Of a stretch of DNA of 64,000 nt, positions 27,643 to 37,455 are shown piece after piece. The stretch is from CAYPGJ01 sp050174775 (lineage in GTDB: Bacteria > Planctomycetota > Phycisphaerae > Phycisphaerales > UBA1924): assembly GCA_050174775.1 (NCBI GenBank), contig JBFXJP010000006.1:62001-126000 (forward strand), given 5' to 3'. Both the position numbers and the translations under genes were made by a program. A model generated the notes under the pieces. The model had not been told where the DNA came from. It saw nothing but the letters and a program-made list of their open reading frames with translations, and searched no databases. How positions within the stretch are numbered: position 1 is the first letter of the stretch; each line of letters opens with the position of its first letter.

Positions 27643-28271
27643 GCCCTCGATCCCTCTCGCTCGCGTCGCGCGAGCAGCCTCGAACGGTGGATGTGCAGCA
27701 CGTCCACCGGCGGCGCCATCTCCAGCGTCTCCCACAGCCGGGTCACCGGCTGCCCCGTCAGCCACGCACGCACAAGCGCGAACGCCGTCGGACGCAGCAC
27801 CACCGCCACCGGACGCTTCGACCCCTTCGCCGTCGCGCGCGAGAGCGCGTCCAGCAATCTCGCCTCGGCGTCCAGCACGCCCTCGCCCTCAGGAGGCGTG
27901 GCCATGCTCGGGTCCTCGCGCCAGTGCCGGTGCGCCGACGGATGACGCTCCAGCAACTCGTCCTCGAGCAGCCCTTCCCACAACCCGAGACCGACGTCAT
28001 GCAGCGCGTCCATCTCGCGCGCCCGCCCGCCGAGCGTCCGGGACGTGAGCGTGGCCGACTGGCGAGACGCCTCGTCCGATGCGTGCAGCACCGCCGACGG
28101 GTTCTCGATGTCCGGGTTGGCCGAGCGGAACTCCGTGAGACGCTGGTTCAGCGCCTCCTTCCCCGGCGTCGAGAGCGGGAGATCGGTGAGCCCCTGCAGA
28201 CGACCCGCGTCGTCCCAGTCGGTCGCCCCGGTGCGGATAAGGATGAGTTGGATCGAGCCCTGGTCGGCCAT
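27639..28271 (-). CDS. Histidine phosphatase (PGAM) fold protein, catalytic residues lost
   Basis: 210 residues with the overall branch-1 histidine phosphatase layout: LILIRTGATDW, GRLQGLTDLPLS, TPGKEAL, GLWEGL and a C-terminal VAVVLRPTAFALVRAWL. The catalytic RHG is RTG, so the phosphorylated His is Thr. The usual S-x3-R-x2-QTA segment is ASDEASRQSA, lacking the Arg. The final SHG His is Arg. Only the Glu of LWEG remains. A phosphoryl-transfer role is therefore unlikely; a binding or regulatory role is inferred. It is first in a two-gene operon with accD (ATGA overlap) and follows a promoter at 28332-28359. Confidence 0.8.
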
Positions 28272-28331
28272 AGTGGAAAGAGGGACGCGCTACGGCGCCC
28301 CTCCGAATGGTTCTACGTCGAAACCGGCACG

Positions 28332-28359
28332 AGGATAGCACCCGAATCCCGCGATTCAA
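28332..28359 (-). promoter_or_regulatory. Promoter of the histidine-phosphatase-like/accD operon
   Basis: On the minus strand: -35 TTGAAT (28354-28359), 16-bp spacer, -10 TATCCT (28332-28337). Transcription would start about 50 nt before the ATG at 28271, so this operon has a normal leader. Confidence 0.55.
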
Positions 28360-28395
28360 CGGGTCGAGGGCGCCCCTGTTCGGTGGGTGTGCGGC

Positions 28396-29112
28396 TTATC
28401 GGCCTTCCGAGCCCCTCAGGGCCGCGACCACACCCGCGCGCCGCTCCGGGGGCTCCCGGAAAATGGCCGACGCGGCCACGATCACGTCGCACCCCGCCTC
28501 CCGGCACGCCGGCGCCGTGTCCAGGTTCACGCCCCCGTCCATCTGCACCCGCATCGTGTCGCCGAACGCCGTGCGTGCCGCGCGCGTCTTCTCGAGCACG
28601 CCCCCGATGAACGACTGCCCCGAGAAGCCCGGGTTCACCGACATGACGAGCACGAGGTCGAGCCCCGCGCCGTCATCCGGCTTGATCAACGACCAGAGCC
28701 GATCGATCGGGGTGGGCGGGTTGACGGCGATTCCGGCGGACATACCACGGGTACGGATGTGGGAGACGAGGGTGTCCAAGGCCTTGCGGTTCGGCGTGAC
28801 TTCGACGTGGAAGGTGAGGTGATTCGCGCCCGCGTCCGCGAACGGATCGACGTACTGCGCGGGGTTGGTCACCATGAGGTGGACGTCGAGGAAGGCGTCG
28901 GGGAGGACGCGACGGAGGGCGCGGCATAAGTCCGGGCCCATGGTGAGGTTGGGGACGAAGTGGCCGTCCATGACGTCGAGGTGGAGGAGGTCCGCGTCGC
29001 CCTGTTTGGGGTCGAGGATGTGGCGGCAGTCCTCGCCCATGCGGGCGAAATCGGCGGAGAGGATGGAGGGCGCGATCAGGGGGAGGCGCGCCGGGCTGGT
29101 GAAGGAGCGCAT
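28396..29112 (-). CDS. rpe: Ribulose-phosphate 3-epimerase
   Basis: 238 residues. It interconverts ribulose 5-phosphate and xylulose 5-phosphate in the pentose phosphate pathway. TIM-barrel signature pieces are APSILSADFARMG, HLDVMDGHFVPNLTMGP (metal-binding His and catalytic Asp), DVHLMVTNPAQYV, MSVNPGFSGQSF and MDGGVNLDTAP (second catalytic Asp), ending with AASAIFRE at the phosphate site. ATG 29112 is chosen because the conserved N-terminus begins right after it and a TATCCT hexamer lies exactly 6 nt upstream. It is apparently monocistronic. Confidence 0.96.
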   Translation of the reverse strand: MRSFTSPARLPLIAPSILSADFARMGEDCRHILDPKQGDADLLHLDVMDGHFVPNLTMGPDLCRALRRVLPDAFLDVHLMVTNPAQYVDPFADAGANHLTFHVEVTPNRKALDTLVSHIRTRGMSAGIAVNPPTPIDRLWSLIKPDDGAGLDLVLVMSVNPGFSGQSFIGGVLEKTRAARTAFGDTMRVQMDGGVNLDTAPACREAGCDVIVAASAIFREPPERRAGVVAALRGSEGR

Positions 29113-29118
29113 GGGCGG

Positions 29119-29124
29119 AGGATA
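29119..29124 (-). promoter_or_regulatory. -10 element of a probable leaderless promoter (rpe)
   Basis: Minus strand TATCCT, then ccgccc (6 nt), then the rpe ATG at 29112. No Shine-Dalgarno sequence. Confidence 0.55.
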
Positions 29125-29228
29125 GGAGATGCGGGCTGCGCGCGCACCGGGGGCGGAGGTCGCGAAGTCTCGACTTTTGGCCGAGAGGGCGCAGTGGCGG
29201 GGGTTGTGCGCCGAATCGGCGTGATATG

Positions 29229-29987
29229 TCAGCGGGAGAGCGCGTGTTGCGCGCGCGCTGCGCGCTCGACGAAGGCGCGGAAGATTCCCTCGGCCAGGTG
29301 GTCGGAGCCGGGCCCCTCGGGGGTCCGTTCGGGGTGCCACTGCACGCCGAGGTAGAAGGCGCGCGCGGGGTCGTCCACGGCTTCGATGACGTGGTCGTGG
29401 GCGTGCGCGACGACGCGGAGCTTGCCCGGGTCGCTCACGGCCTGATGGTGGGAGGAGGCGGCGCGTCCGCGCTGCGCGATGACGGGGTGGTTGTGCACGG
29501 TGGGGATGATGTCGTGGAGGTTGTTGTCGAGGTGGGTGGGAGCGGAGGGCGCGTGGGGTGAGTCGGGGAGGTGCTGGTGGAGCGTGGCCTGGTTGTGGAG
29601 GGCCATGAGCTGCATGCCGAGACAGATCGCGAGGACGGGCTTGTCTCGGTGCTCGGGCTTGTCGAGCGCGGTGAGGAGCGCGAGTTCGAAGGCCTGGCGC
29701 GAGGGGTGGAGTCGCTTGGCTTCGGTGTGCGTGGGCTGGCCGAAGGGTTCGGTGACGGGATCGGCGCCGCCGGTGAAGAGGAAGCCGTCGAAGGCTTCGG
29801 CGTACTGGTCGGCGATGGATTCGAGCGCGATGGGGGAGACGATGAGTGGCGGGGGGAGGATGACGGGGAGCGCGCCGGCGCTGCGGAGCGCGGCGGCGTA
29901 GGCGCAGCGCGAGGAGTAGGTGGGCGGCCCGTCGGGGTTTGCGGGGAGGTCTGCGGTGAGGGCGATGCGTGGGAGTGGGTTGGGCAT
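29229..29987 (-). CDS. Class I glutamine amidotransferase-like gamma-glutamyl hydrolase (peptidase C26/PuuD type)
   Basis: 252 residues. The motifs match the C26 family that cleaves gamma-glutamyl bonds (PuuD-like): FDGFLFTGGADPVTEPFGQ near the N-terminus, the nucleophile Cys in VLAICLGMQLMAL, and GVQWHPERTPEG with the catalytic His and nearby Glu. Length is normal. Known members release GABA from gamma-glutamyl-GABA in putrescine breakdown or cleave related compounds. No other putrescine genes are nearby, so the substrate is open. ATG 29987 is preferred over a longer frame with unlike composition; a TACACA hexamer lies 8 nt upstream. Confidence 0.85.
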   Translation of the reverse strand: MPNPLPRIALTADLPANPDGPPTYSSRCAYAAALRSAGALPVILPPPLIVSPIALESIADQYAEAFDGFLFTGGADPVTEPFGQPTHTEAKRLHPSRQAFELALLTALDKPEHRDKPVLAICLGMQLMALHNQATLHQHLPDSPHAPSAPTHLDNNLHDIIPTVHNHPVIAQRGRAASSHHQAVSDPGKLRVVAHAHDHVIEAVDDPARAFYLGVQWHPERTPEGPGSDHLAEGIFRAFVERAARAQHALSR

Positions 29988-30150
29988 GGGGCGGGTGTGT
30001 ATCGGATGGGCGCGGGGGTGGGTGCGGGGGAGTTGTCGTAAGACGTTGTGAAGGCGATGGATACGTCGGTCGTGCGCGTTGGTGCGGATGAGAGAGATTA
30101 TTTCGCTCCAGAAGCGGCGCGCGGCCCTTTTTTCAGGGGGCCTGGAGCGG

Positions 30151-30156
30151 TACCTT
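30151..30156 (+). promoter_or_regulatory. Possible -10 element of CTERM gene 30246
   Basis: TACCTT in GGTACCTTAG, 89 nt before the ATG. Similar to the elements at 4182 (TACATT), 26094 (TACCTA) and 63567 (TACGAT). Confidence 0.3.
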
Positions 30157-30245
30157 AGGGGCCTGACGCACCTTGCGTGGCGCGATGGCCGACGCCGCGG
30201 GAGGGAGTGAGACACGTCCACCGGCCAATGTCAGGGAAGAAACAC

Positions 30246-30875
30246 ATGCGCGTACGTGCCGCGATGTTCTTGTCGTTTGCCACGCTGGGGTTGTCCGGGG
30301 CTGCGGTGGGTCAGTTCGTGAACGGCGGGTTTGAGAGCGGGGACTTCACGGGTTGGACGGTGGCGAACACGGCGGGCGGGGCGGGGGCGCCCGGGATCGT
30401 GGAGTCGTTCGACATCGACTGGGCGGGTCCGCTGGGGATGAGCCTTGCGGGGCGGTTCTCGGTGGGGCGCGCGAACGCGCAGCAGACGGGGAACCAGGGG
30501 ATCACGCTGACGCAGTCGATGTTCCTGAGCGCGGGTCAGACGTACGAGTTTGCGTTCGAGTGGTCGACGTTCCGGTTCACGACGCTGCAGAACAATCAGG
30601 GCGGGATCTTCGACCTGATCGTGAACGGCGCGTCGATCGCGCATGTCGAGGCGGGCCCGTCGGGCTCGACGACGCCGCGGTTCGGGACGCTGACGGGGAT
30701 GTTCACTCCGGGCGCGAGCGGGATGTTCGACGTTGGCGCGATGATCACGCGTCCGTTCACGGTTCCGACGGAGCCGCTGTACCAGTACGTGGACAATTTC
30801 CGTGTGGTGCCATCGCCGGGCGCGGGCGCGCTGCTGGGCATCGCGGGGCTGGCGGGCGTGCGTCGCCGGCGTTGA
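30246..30875 (+). CDS. Secreted protein with PEP-CTERM-like anchor (PSP variant)
   Basis: 209 residues. Signal peptide about 1-21 (MRVRAAMFLSFATLGLSGAAV). The mature start QFVNGGFESGDFTGWTVAN is the common opening of carbohydrate-binding-like beta-sandwich modules (choice-of-anchor/DUF642-like) in PEP-CTERM proteins. The C-terminus is VVPSPGAGALLGIAGLAG then VRRRR, the sorting tail with Ser in place of Glu. ATG 30246 is preferred over ATG 30228 because GGGAAGA lies 6 nt upstream and the signal peptide follows. A strong terminator lies downstream. Probable cell-surface or matrix protein; binding partner unknown. Confidence 0.8.
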   Translation: MRVRAAMFLSFATLGLSGAAVGQFVNGGFESGDFTGWTVANTAGGAGAPGIVESFDIDWAGPLGMSLAGRFSVGRANAQQTGNQGITLTQSMFLSAGQTYEFAFEWSTFRFTTLQNNQGGIFDLIVNGASIAHVEAGPSGSTTPRFGTLTGMFTPGASGMFDVGAMITRPFTVPTEPLYQYVDNFRVVPSPGAGALLGIAGLAGVRRRR

Positions 30876-30928
30876 GACGTGTTGAAGTTGCCTCGCGCGT
30901 GGGAGCACGCGCGGGGTGAGAGGGAGCG

Positions 30929-30966
30929 CGCGGCCCGGTCTGAGAGGATCGGGCCGCGTTTGGTTT
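30929..30966 (+). terminator. Intrinsic terminator
   Basis: CGCGGCCCG (30929-30937) pairs with CGGGCCGCG (30950-30958), 9 bp with a 12-nt loop, followed by tttggtttt. It ends the CTERM gene 30246-30875. Confidence 0.8.
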
Positions 30967-30979
30967 TGGGGGAAGTGTC

Positions 30980-31076
30980 GCCCCTCCGGGGCTCCGAGGG
31001 AAAGAGAGAGTGAGGTGAACCCCGGGCTCCCCCGGATGGTCGCCCGGGGCTATTGGCTGGCGGCCGCTCCGCGGCC
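30980..31076. repeat. REP-like palindromic intergenic element
   Basis: Non-coding stretch with nested palindromes: CCCCTCCGGGG (30981-30991), CCCCGGGC (31020-31027) with GCCCGGGG (31042-31049), and GGCCGC-tcc-GCGGCC (31062-31076). The layout is that of dispersed extragenic palindromes. Only one copy occurs in the window, so the repeat status is inferred. The following 80 bp (31080-31162) contain short GAGGYGGTG-like direct repeats and no gene. Confidence 0.4.
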
Positions 31077-31162
31077 TTAAAGGCAGTGATGCAGTGAGGC
31101 GGTGAGGTGGTGAGGCGAAGAGGCGGGTCGTCAGAATGGGGCGCAGGTTCGCTCGCGCGGGG

Positions 31163-32674
31163 TTAGTCGGCGGGGAGTGTGCGGCCTTGGGCCCAGCGTC
31201 GGAGTTCGTTGACGCTCTCGGCCATGGTGACGGAGAGGGGCGGGGATTCGGAGAGGGTGTGGAGGATGCGCGCGGTGTCGAGGGGTTTGTTGTCGGCGTG
31301 CGCTTCGTGGAGTGAGGAGAGGACGGCCTGCTCGATCTCGGCGCCGCTGAAGCCCTGGGAGGCGTCGGCGAGCGTGGCGAGGTCGAAGGCGTTCGGGTCG
31401 AGTGCGCGTTTGCGGAGGTGGATGGAGAAGATGTTTGCGCGGGCCTGGAGTGTGGGCAGGTCGATGAAAAAGATCTCGTCGAAGCGGCCTTTGCGGAGGA
31501 GTTCGGGGGGGAGGGCTTCGATGTCGTTGGCGGTGGCGACGATGAAGACGGGCGCGTGGTGTTCCTGCATCCAGGTGAGGAGGGCGCCGAAGAGTCGTTG
31601 GGAGAGTCCGCCGTCGACGCTGCGCGCGGCCGCGGATGCGAAGCCTTTTTCGACTTCGTCGATCCAGAGGACGATGGGGGCCATGGCTTCGGCGAGTCGG
31701 AATGCTTCGCGGAGGCGGCGTTCGGATTCGCCGACGTAGCGGTCGTAGAGGGCGCCGGGGTCGAGTCGGAGGAGCGGGCGGGACCATGCGGAGGCGATGG
31801 CTTTGGCGGCGAGTGATTTGCCGGAGCCTTGGACGCCGAGGAGGAGGACGCCGCGGGGTGTGGGGAGGGTTGCGCTGGAGTTGAAGACGGGGGCGCGAGC
31901 ACGGAGCCATTTCTTGAGGCGGTTGAGTCCGGCGATGTCGTCGAGGGAGGCGGGTGAGTCGACGAAGTCGAGGACGGTTGAGCCGAGGGAGATGGCTTCG
32001 CGTTTGGCGCGGAGGAGGTTGGGGAGGTCTTGTTCGTTGAGTGCGCGGTCGGCGGCGACGGCGTCGGCGATGAGGAGGGGGATTTGTCGGCGGGTGAGGC
32101 CTCGGAGGTTTTCGATGAGTGCGCGGACGTGCTTTTGTGTGAGGGAGATGTCGATGGGTGATTGCTTGTGGAGTTCGCGGACGGTTTTGCGGACGAGGGA
32201 TTCGATCTCGTCGTCGGTGGGGAAGGGGATGGAGTAGCGGGCGGAGGCGGCGGCGAGGGCGGGTGGCGCATCATCGCGGTGATCGATCATGGCGATGTGC
32301 GCGGGGTTGTGGTAGCCGGCGCGGATGGCGAAGTGGTCGATGAGTTCGCGGAGTGCGCGGAGGGCGAGGGGGTCGGTGAGGTGGTCGGCGAGGTCGCAGG
32401 TGATGAGGAGGGTGGGGTCTTTGGCGTGGAGGAGGGTGTAGTGGAGGGCGGCGGCGGGATTGGTGGTGTCGGGGATGGGGGGCGTGGCGACGTGGCCGCA
32501 GCGGATGCCCTGGGTTGCGGACCAGAGCCAGGGCGTGATGTTGAGGTCTGCGGCGATGGCGTAGAGGCGGTCGCGGGCTTCGGATTCTTCGAAGGTGACA
32601 ATGCGGACGCAGGGTCGGCCTGCGAGGAAGAGTGCCTTGAGGGGGTCGGGGGTGAGTGAGGGAGCGGGAGGCAT
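31163..32674 (-). CDS. AAA+ ATPase, Ycf46-like
   Basis: 503 residues. The N-terminal half (about 1-235) is the poorly conserved domain of Ycf46-type proteins (LITCDLADHLTDPLALRALRELID, SIPFPTDDEIESLVRKTV). The AAA+ module follows: GLNRLKKWLRARA, Walker A LLGVQGSGKSLAAK (near residue 283), Walker B IVLWIDEVEKGF, sensor-1 VFIVATANDI, and arginine finger LLRKGRFDEIFFIDLP. In cyanobacteria Ycf46 is linked to inorganic carbon use; in other bacteria the role is unknown. Length agrees with the family. A TACCCT hexamer 6 nt before the ATG supports this start. Single gene; partner unknown. Confidence 0.82.
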   Translation of the reverse strand: MPPAPSLTPDPLKALFLAGRPCVRIVTFEESEARDRLYAIAADLNITPWLWSATQGIRCGHVATPPIPDTTNPAAALHYTLLHAKDPTLLITCDLADHLTDPLALRALRELIDHFAIRAGYHNPAHIAMIDHRDDAPPALAAASARYSIPFPTDDEIESLVRKTVRELHKQSPIDISLTQKHVRALIENLRGLTRRQIPLLIADAVAADRALNEQDLPNLLRAKREAISLGSTVLDFVDSPASLDDIAGLNRLKKWLRARAPVFNSSATLPTPRGVLLLGVQGSGKSLAAKAIASAWSRPLLRLDPGALYDRYVGESERRLREAFRLAEAMAPIVLWIDEVEKGFASAAARSVDGGLSQRLFGALLTWMQEHHAPVFIVATANDIEALPPELLRKGRFDEIFFIDLPTLQARANIFSIHLRKRALDPNAFDLATLADASQGFSGAEIEQAVLSSLHEAHADNKPLDTARILHTLSESPPLSVTMAESVNELRRWAQGRTLPAD

Positions 32675-32680
32675 GGGGGG

Positions 32681-32686
32681 AGGGTA
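32681..32686 (-). promoter_or_regulatory. -10 element of a probable leaderless promoter (Ycf46-like gene)
   Basis: Minus strand TACCCT, then cccccc (6 nt), then ATG 32674. No Shine-Dalgarno sequence. Confidence 0.5.
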
Positions 32687-32734
32687 GTGGGTGGCCCATA
32701 ATGAGGGCGGGGAACCGGCCGCAGCTGGGAATTG

Positions 32735-32800
32735 TGGGTTGCTTTTTATGATTCAAAGGATAATCTTTGAATCTTTGAAAGAAAGCATAAAAAGGCGAGG
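32735..32800 (+). promoter_or_regulatory. AT-rich upstream region of the Fic gene
   Basis: An abrupt drop in GC starts near 32735. It holds TTGCTT (32739-32744), GATAAT (32759-32764), a tandem ATCTTTGA repeat (about 32763-32779) and a GAGG site (32797-32800) 8 nt before ATG 32809. Promoter spacing is not canonical (14 bp), so the exact elements are uncertain. Confidence 0.4.
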
Positions 32801-32808
32801 AATGCCGG

Positions 32809-34064
32809 ATGGATCGATCCCAATTTCAGGATTCGGCGCCAGGTCGGCTCGTTCCTACCACGGCGACGGAGGTACGCATTGTTCGTGGGTTGAGAGAAAC
32901 AAGCCAACGGAGTGTGACGGCCTTTGTGCCTGACGACCTTCCGCCAAGAGGCATCACTGCCGAGTCGCTGGCATCGCTGATGCCAGAAATCTTGGGCGCA
33001 GAGCGAGCGGTGGCGCGGCTCGATGGGTTGTCGCGTGGATTCTCCAGTCCGTGGCTCGTCGCTCGTCCGCTGATGCGTCGTGAAGCAGAAACGTCTTCAC
33101 GGATCGAGGACACGATTGCGACTGCGGAGGAAGTTGCGTTATATGAAGCAGGTTATGGAGCCGCCCGAAATGAGACGGTGGAGGTCGCCAACTATCTCGT
33201 TGCGCTACAACATGGTTTGAGTTCTGATCTGCCAATTTCGAGACGATTGATTTGCGAGATGCATCGTCTGTTGCTTCGAGAGGTTCGAGGCGAGAACAAC
33301 AGGCCGGGGGAGATCAGGGCGAGCCAGAACAGAATTGGAGGGACGGAGGGGGACGCACGGACTGCACGGTTCGTTCCACCGCCGCCAGGACAAGGCCTAG
33401 AGGACTCGCTTGCTGCGTTTGAACGATTCGTGAATGCCCCGCCTGCCGTTTTTCCGCCGATAGTCGCGATCGCATTGGCGCACTATCAGTTCGAAGCAAT
33501 ACACCCATTTGGTGATGGAAACGGACGCGTCGGACGTGCGCTCGCAGCGCTCTCGCTCTGCAGATCTGGATTATTGCAGTATCCGCTAGTTTATCTCAGT
33601 GGCTACTTTGATCGCCACCGGCAGTCGTACTACGACCTGCTTCTGCACGTGAGTACGCGGGGCGATTGGAACTCATGGCTGAGATTTTTTCTGGCTGCGG
33701 TTAGCTCGCAAGCTCGAGATGCGGGGGAACGAATCATTCGGCTTCGAGATCTGTATGACGTGCAGCGTACAAAGCTTCAACGAGGGCGCGGCGCATCATT
33801 GTCGCTCGCCCTGCTCGATCACTTGTATGGATCGCCCGCGGTTACGGCTGCCAGTGCTCAGAGGGCTCTCGACACGACCGATCCAACAGCTAGGAAAGCC
33901 ATCAAGAGGTTGGAGGAAAGCGGGCTGCTCAAAGAACACACAGGCAGGGAGTACGGCAAAGTGTGGGTTGCACGACCGATTCTTGACATCATTAATGCCG
34001 TGTTCGAGACGGAGGAGAACTCCGAACAGTTTGATCGCGATGGGCGCGAATCAGAAGGGCAGAC

Positions 34065-34068
<4 letters not shown>
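32809..34068 (+). CDS. Fic family protein (class II, self-inhibited type) with C-terminal winged helix
   Basis: 419 residues. The Fic core motif is HPFGDGNGRVGR (232-243), with all catalytic residues for AMP transfer from ATP to a protein hydroxyl. An N-terminal SSRIED (96-101) matches the inhibitory helix motif of class II Fic proteins, whose Glu blocks the ATP site; here the usual Gly/Asn after Glu is Asp. The C-terminal part (about 325-400: SAQRALDTTDPTARKAIKRLEESGLLKE) is a winged helix, suggesting DNA or partner binding. GC is clearly lower than in neighbours and the upstream region is AT-rich, both signs of acquisition. The gene runs 4 bp into the converging asnS stop. Confidence 0.92.
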
Positions 34069-35492
<1,424 letters not shown>

Positions 35493-35577
35493 GGCGATCC
35501 TCGCGTGAGTGAACGGAAAAGCGGGGCGAGGATCGTAGCAGGGGGTGTTTCGAGTCTGTTACGGAGCGTCTGGGGGG

Positions 35578-36357
35578 TTAGAAATCGCGGCCGAGGACGC
35601 CTTCTGGGGTGTTGTGGAGGGTGGTGGTGGCGCCGCCGTTGAGTGGGTTGGGGAAGCCGGGTGTTGCGAGGGTGGGGTCTTTGGCTTCGGCGTGTCCGTC
35701 GGCGAAGGCGATGGGGGTGGAGTGGGCGTAATGGCCTTGGGAGACGTTGGGTGTTTTGCGGAGGTATGCGAGTTCGGCGTCGAAGATGATGGCCTTGGAG
35801 GAGGGGAAGGCGACGGTGGTGGGGTTGACGCGGGAGATGGCGTCGGCGTCGAGGCGTGCGTCCTGTCGCCAGACGTCGGGTTTGGCAATGAAGGAGTTGG
35901 AGTACTGGTAGGAGACGAGGAACTCGGGTTGCTCGGGGGGTTCGGTGGGGAGGTCGGGGTCGCGTCCTGGTGAGACCCAGGTGGGGTAGTTCTCTTTCCA
36001 CGGCGCGCGTTCGTAGATGAGGCCTGGCCAGAGGAGCGCGAGGGACCAGTGTGAGTCGAGGCCGATGATGGTGTTCTCCGGCCACCATCGGACGAGGGTG
36101 ACGCCTGGAGGGGGTGTGTGGTTGACGCCTGGGGGGGCTTCGCCTGGCTTGACGAAGGGGAAGTGTCCTTTGTCGGTGGCGTAGGAGGTGAAGTGTTGAG
36201 TGATGGTGCGTGTGTTGGTGACGGACTTGAGTTCGTTGGCGCGGATGCGCGTGGTGGCGAGCGTGGGGAGGGTGATGGAGATGAGGATGGCGATGATGCC
36301 GATGGCGACGAGGAGTTCGATGAGTGAGAAGGCGCGGGTGGGGCGCGTGGGGTGCAT
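35578..36357 (-). CDS. Type IV pilin-like (type II secretion/pseudopilin) prepilin protein
   Basis: 259 residues. The N-terminus TRAFSLIELLVAIGIIAILI is a type III prepilin leader: Glu at +5 of the mature helix and cleavage before Phe, with Ala in place of the usual Gly at -1. The body is typical of planctomycete pilin-like proteins, with FADGHAEAKD near the C-terminus. It is probably processed by a PilD-type peptidase and anchored by its N-terminal helix. ATG 36357 is chosen because the leader begins there; a much longer open frame upstream is antisense-like and rejected. It lies 23 bp after the 36381-37337 gene, so they form an operon. Confidence 0.82.
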   Translation of the reverse strand: MHPTRPTRAFSLIELLVAIGIIAILISITLPTLATTRIRANELKSVTNTRTITQHFTSYATDKGHFPFVKPGEAPPGVNHTPPPGVTLVRWWPENTIIGLDSHWSLALLWPGLIYERAPWKENYPTWVSPGRDPDLPTEPPEQPEFLVSYQYSNSFIAKPDVWRQDARLDADAISRVNPTTVAFPSSKAIIFDAELAYLRKTPNVSQGHYAHSTPIAFADGHAEAKDPTLATPGFPNPLNGGATTTLHNTPEGVLGRDF

Positions 36358-36380
36358 GGGTGTGGCTCCGGTGGAGTGGA

Positions 36381-37337
36381 TCACTGCTGGGGACGCATGC
36401 GGGAGGAGATGGTGGAGGGGTCGGCGCCGTAGAGCTGGAAGGCGACGATCTGCCAGTTCTTGACTGCGGGGTTCCAGGCGAGCTGGACGCCGAGCTTTGC
36501 GGGGGTGGAGGTGGGTTGTTCGCCGGAGAAGAGGACGGGGGCGCGGACCTCGATGACGTTGAGTTTCTTGTCCGCGGGGTTCTGGACGTCGGGGAAGAGG
36601 TTGCCTGGGACCATCTTCATGACGGACTCGCGTCGGGTTTCGCGTTGGGCGTTGGGGTCGGTGTTGGCGGGTTGTGCCGCGTTGGTGCCGGGGATGGGTT
36701 TGCCGGATGCACCGACGGCGCCTTGCTGGGAGAGTCGCGCGTTCATCTCTTCGCGTTCGAGGTCTCGGCCGTTGATGACGCGCGGGACGAGTTCGGCGCG
36801 GGTGAAGTCGATGGAGGCGCCTTGGAGGAGGGAGAAGAGTCGGGAGCCCGGTGGGTTGCCCGCGTTTGCGGTGACTTCGGGGGGAGTGCCGCCGAGCGAG
36901 CGGACCATGTCGATGAGTTTGTTGGAGGAGGCGTGGAAGAAGGGGTCGAGGACGGCGCGGGCCGCGGGCGCGAGTTTGGAGGAGGCGTCGACACCGAGTG
37001 CGGAGACGTCGGTGTTGGCGGGGGCGAGTTGCGCGACGTGGGATTCGAGTGAGGAGAGGATGGTGTCGAGCTGTTCGGGAGTGGAGGCTGGGGGGAAGTT
37101 GGGGGGAGGATCTTTGGGCGCCGGGGTGGCTGCGATGTCGGGGGAGTCGGGGGTGGACGCGTCGGGTGGGGGGGAGTTGGGTGAGCGTGGGCCTGGCGCG
37201 CGGGTGCGGGGGTTGTCGATGGCTGAGGCGGGGCGCGGCTGGTGTGTTTTGGAGTTGGAGACGGTGGAGTAGACGAGTGCGCCGGCGCCGAGGGTGGCGA
37301 AGAGGGTGGCGGCGATGATGGCGGGCTTTGGGGTCAT
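36381..37337 (-). CDS. Hypothetical N-terminally anchored protein
   Basis: 318 residues. A single N-terminal hydrophobic helix (about 6-26, IIAATLFATLGAGALVYSTV) is followed by a Pro/Ser-rich disordered linker (about 30-85) and a folded C-terminal half. That half has VIEVRAPVLFSGEQPTST and LGVQLAWNPAVKNWQIVAFQLYG, which looks like a beta sheet. No family recognised. It is co-transcribed with, and upstream of, the pilin-like gene, so a role in a pilus- or secretion-type assembly is possible but unproven. Confidence 0.6.
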   Translation of the reverse strand: MTPKPAIIAATLFATLGAGALVYSTVSNSKTHQPRPASAIDNPRTRAPGPRSPNSPPPDASTPDSPDIAATPAPKDPPPNFPPASTPEQLDTILSSLESHVAQLAPANTDVSALGVDASSKLAPAARAVLDPFFHASSNKLIDMVRSLGGTPPEVTANAGNPPGSRLFSLLQGASIDFTRAELVPRVINGRDLEREEMNARLSQQGAVGASGKPIPGTNAAQPANTDPNAQRETRRESVMKMVPGNLFPDVQNPADKKLNVIEVRAPVLFSGEQPTSTPAKLGVQLAWNPAVKNWQIVAFQLYGADPSTISSRMRPQQ

Positions 37338-37399
37338 GCGGGGGCTCCGGGACGGGGACCACGAGTGTGTGGCGCGGGCGCGGTCATGGCGTGCGCATG

Positions 37400-37428
37400 A
37401 AAAAGGACGCGCCTTGGAGGGCGCGCCC
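37400..37428 (-). terminator. Intrinsic terminator (minus strand)
   Basis: On the minus strand GGGCGCGCC (37428-37420) pairs with GGCGCGTCC (37413-37405; one G-T pair), followed by TTTTT (37404-37400). It ends the dockerin gene 37456-38811. Confidence 0.75.
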
Positions 37429-37455
37429 GTCAGGAGTTTGCGGGAAAATGGGGGC

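Noticed and set aside
36358..37362. Long in-frame extension upstream of the pilin-like gene
   Set aside because: Overlaps the 36381-37337 gene on the same strand in another frame, with an Arg/Pro/His-rich composition typical of high-GC shadow frames. The prepilin leader fixes the start at 36357.
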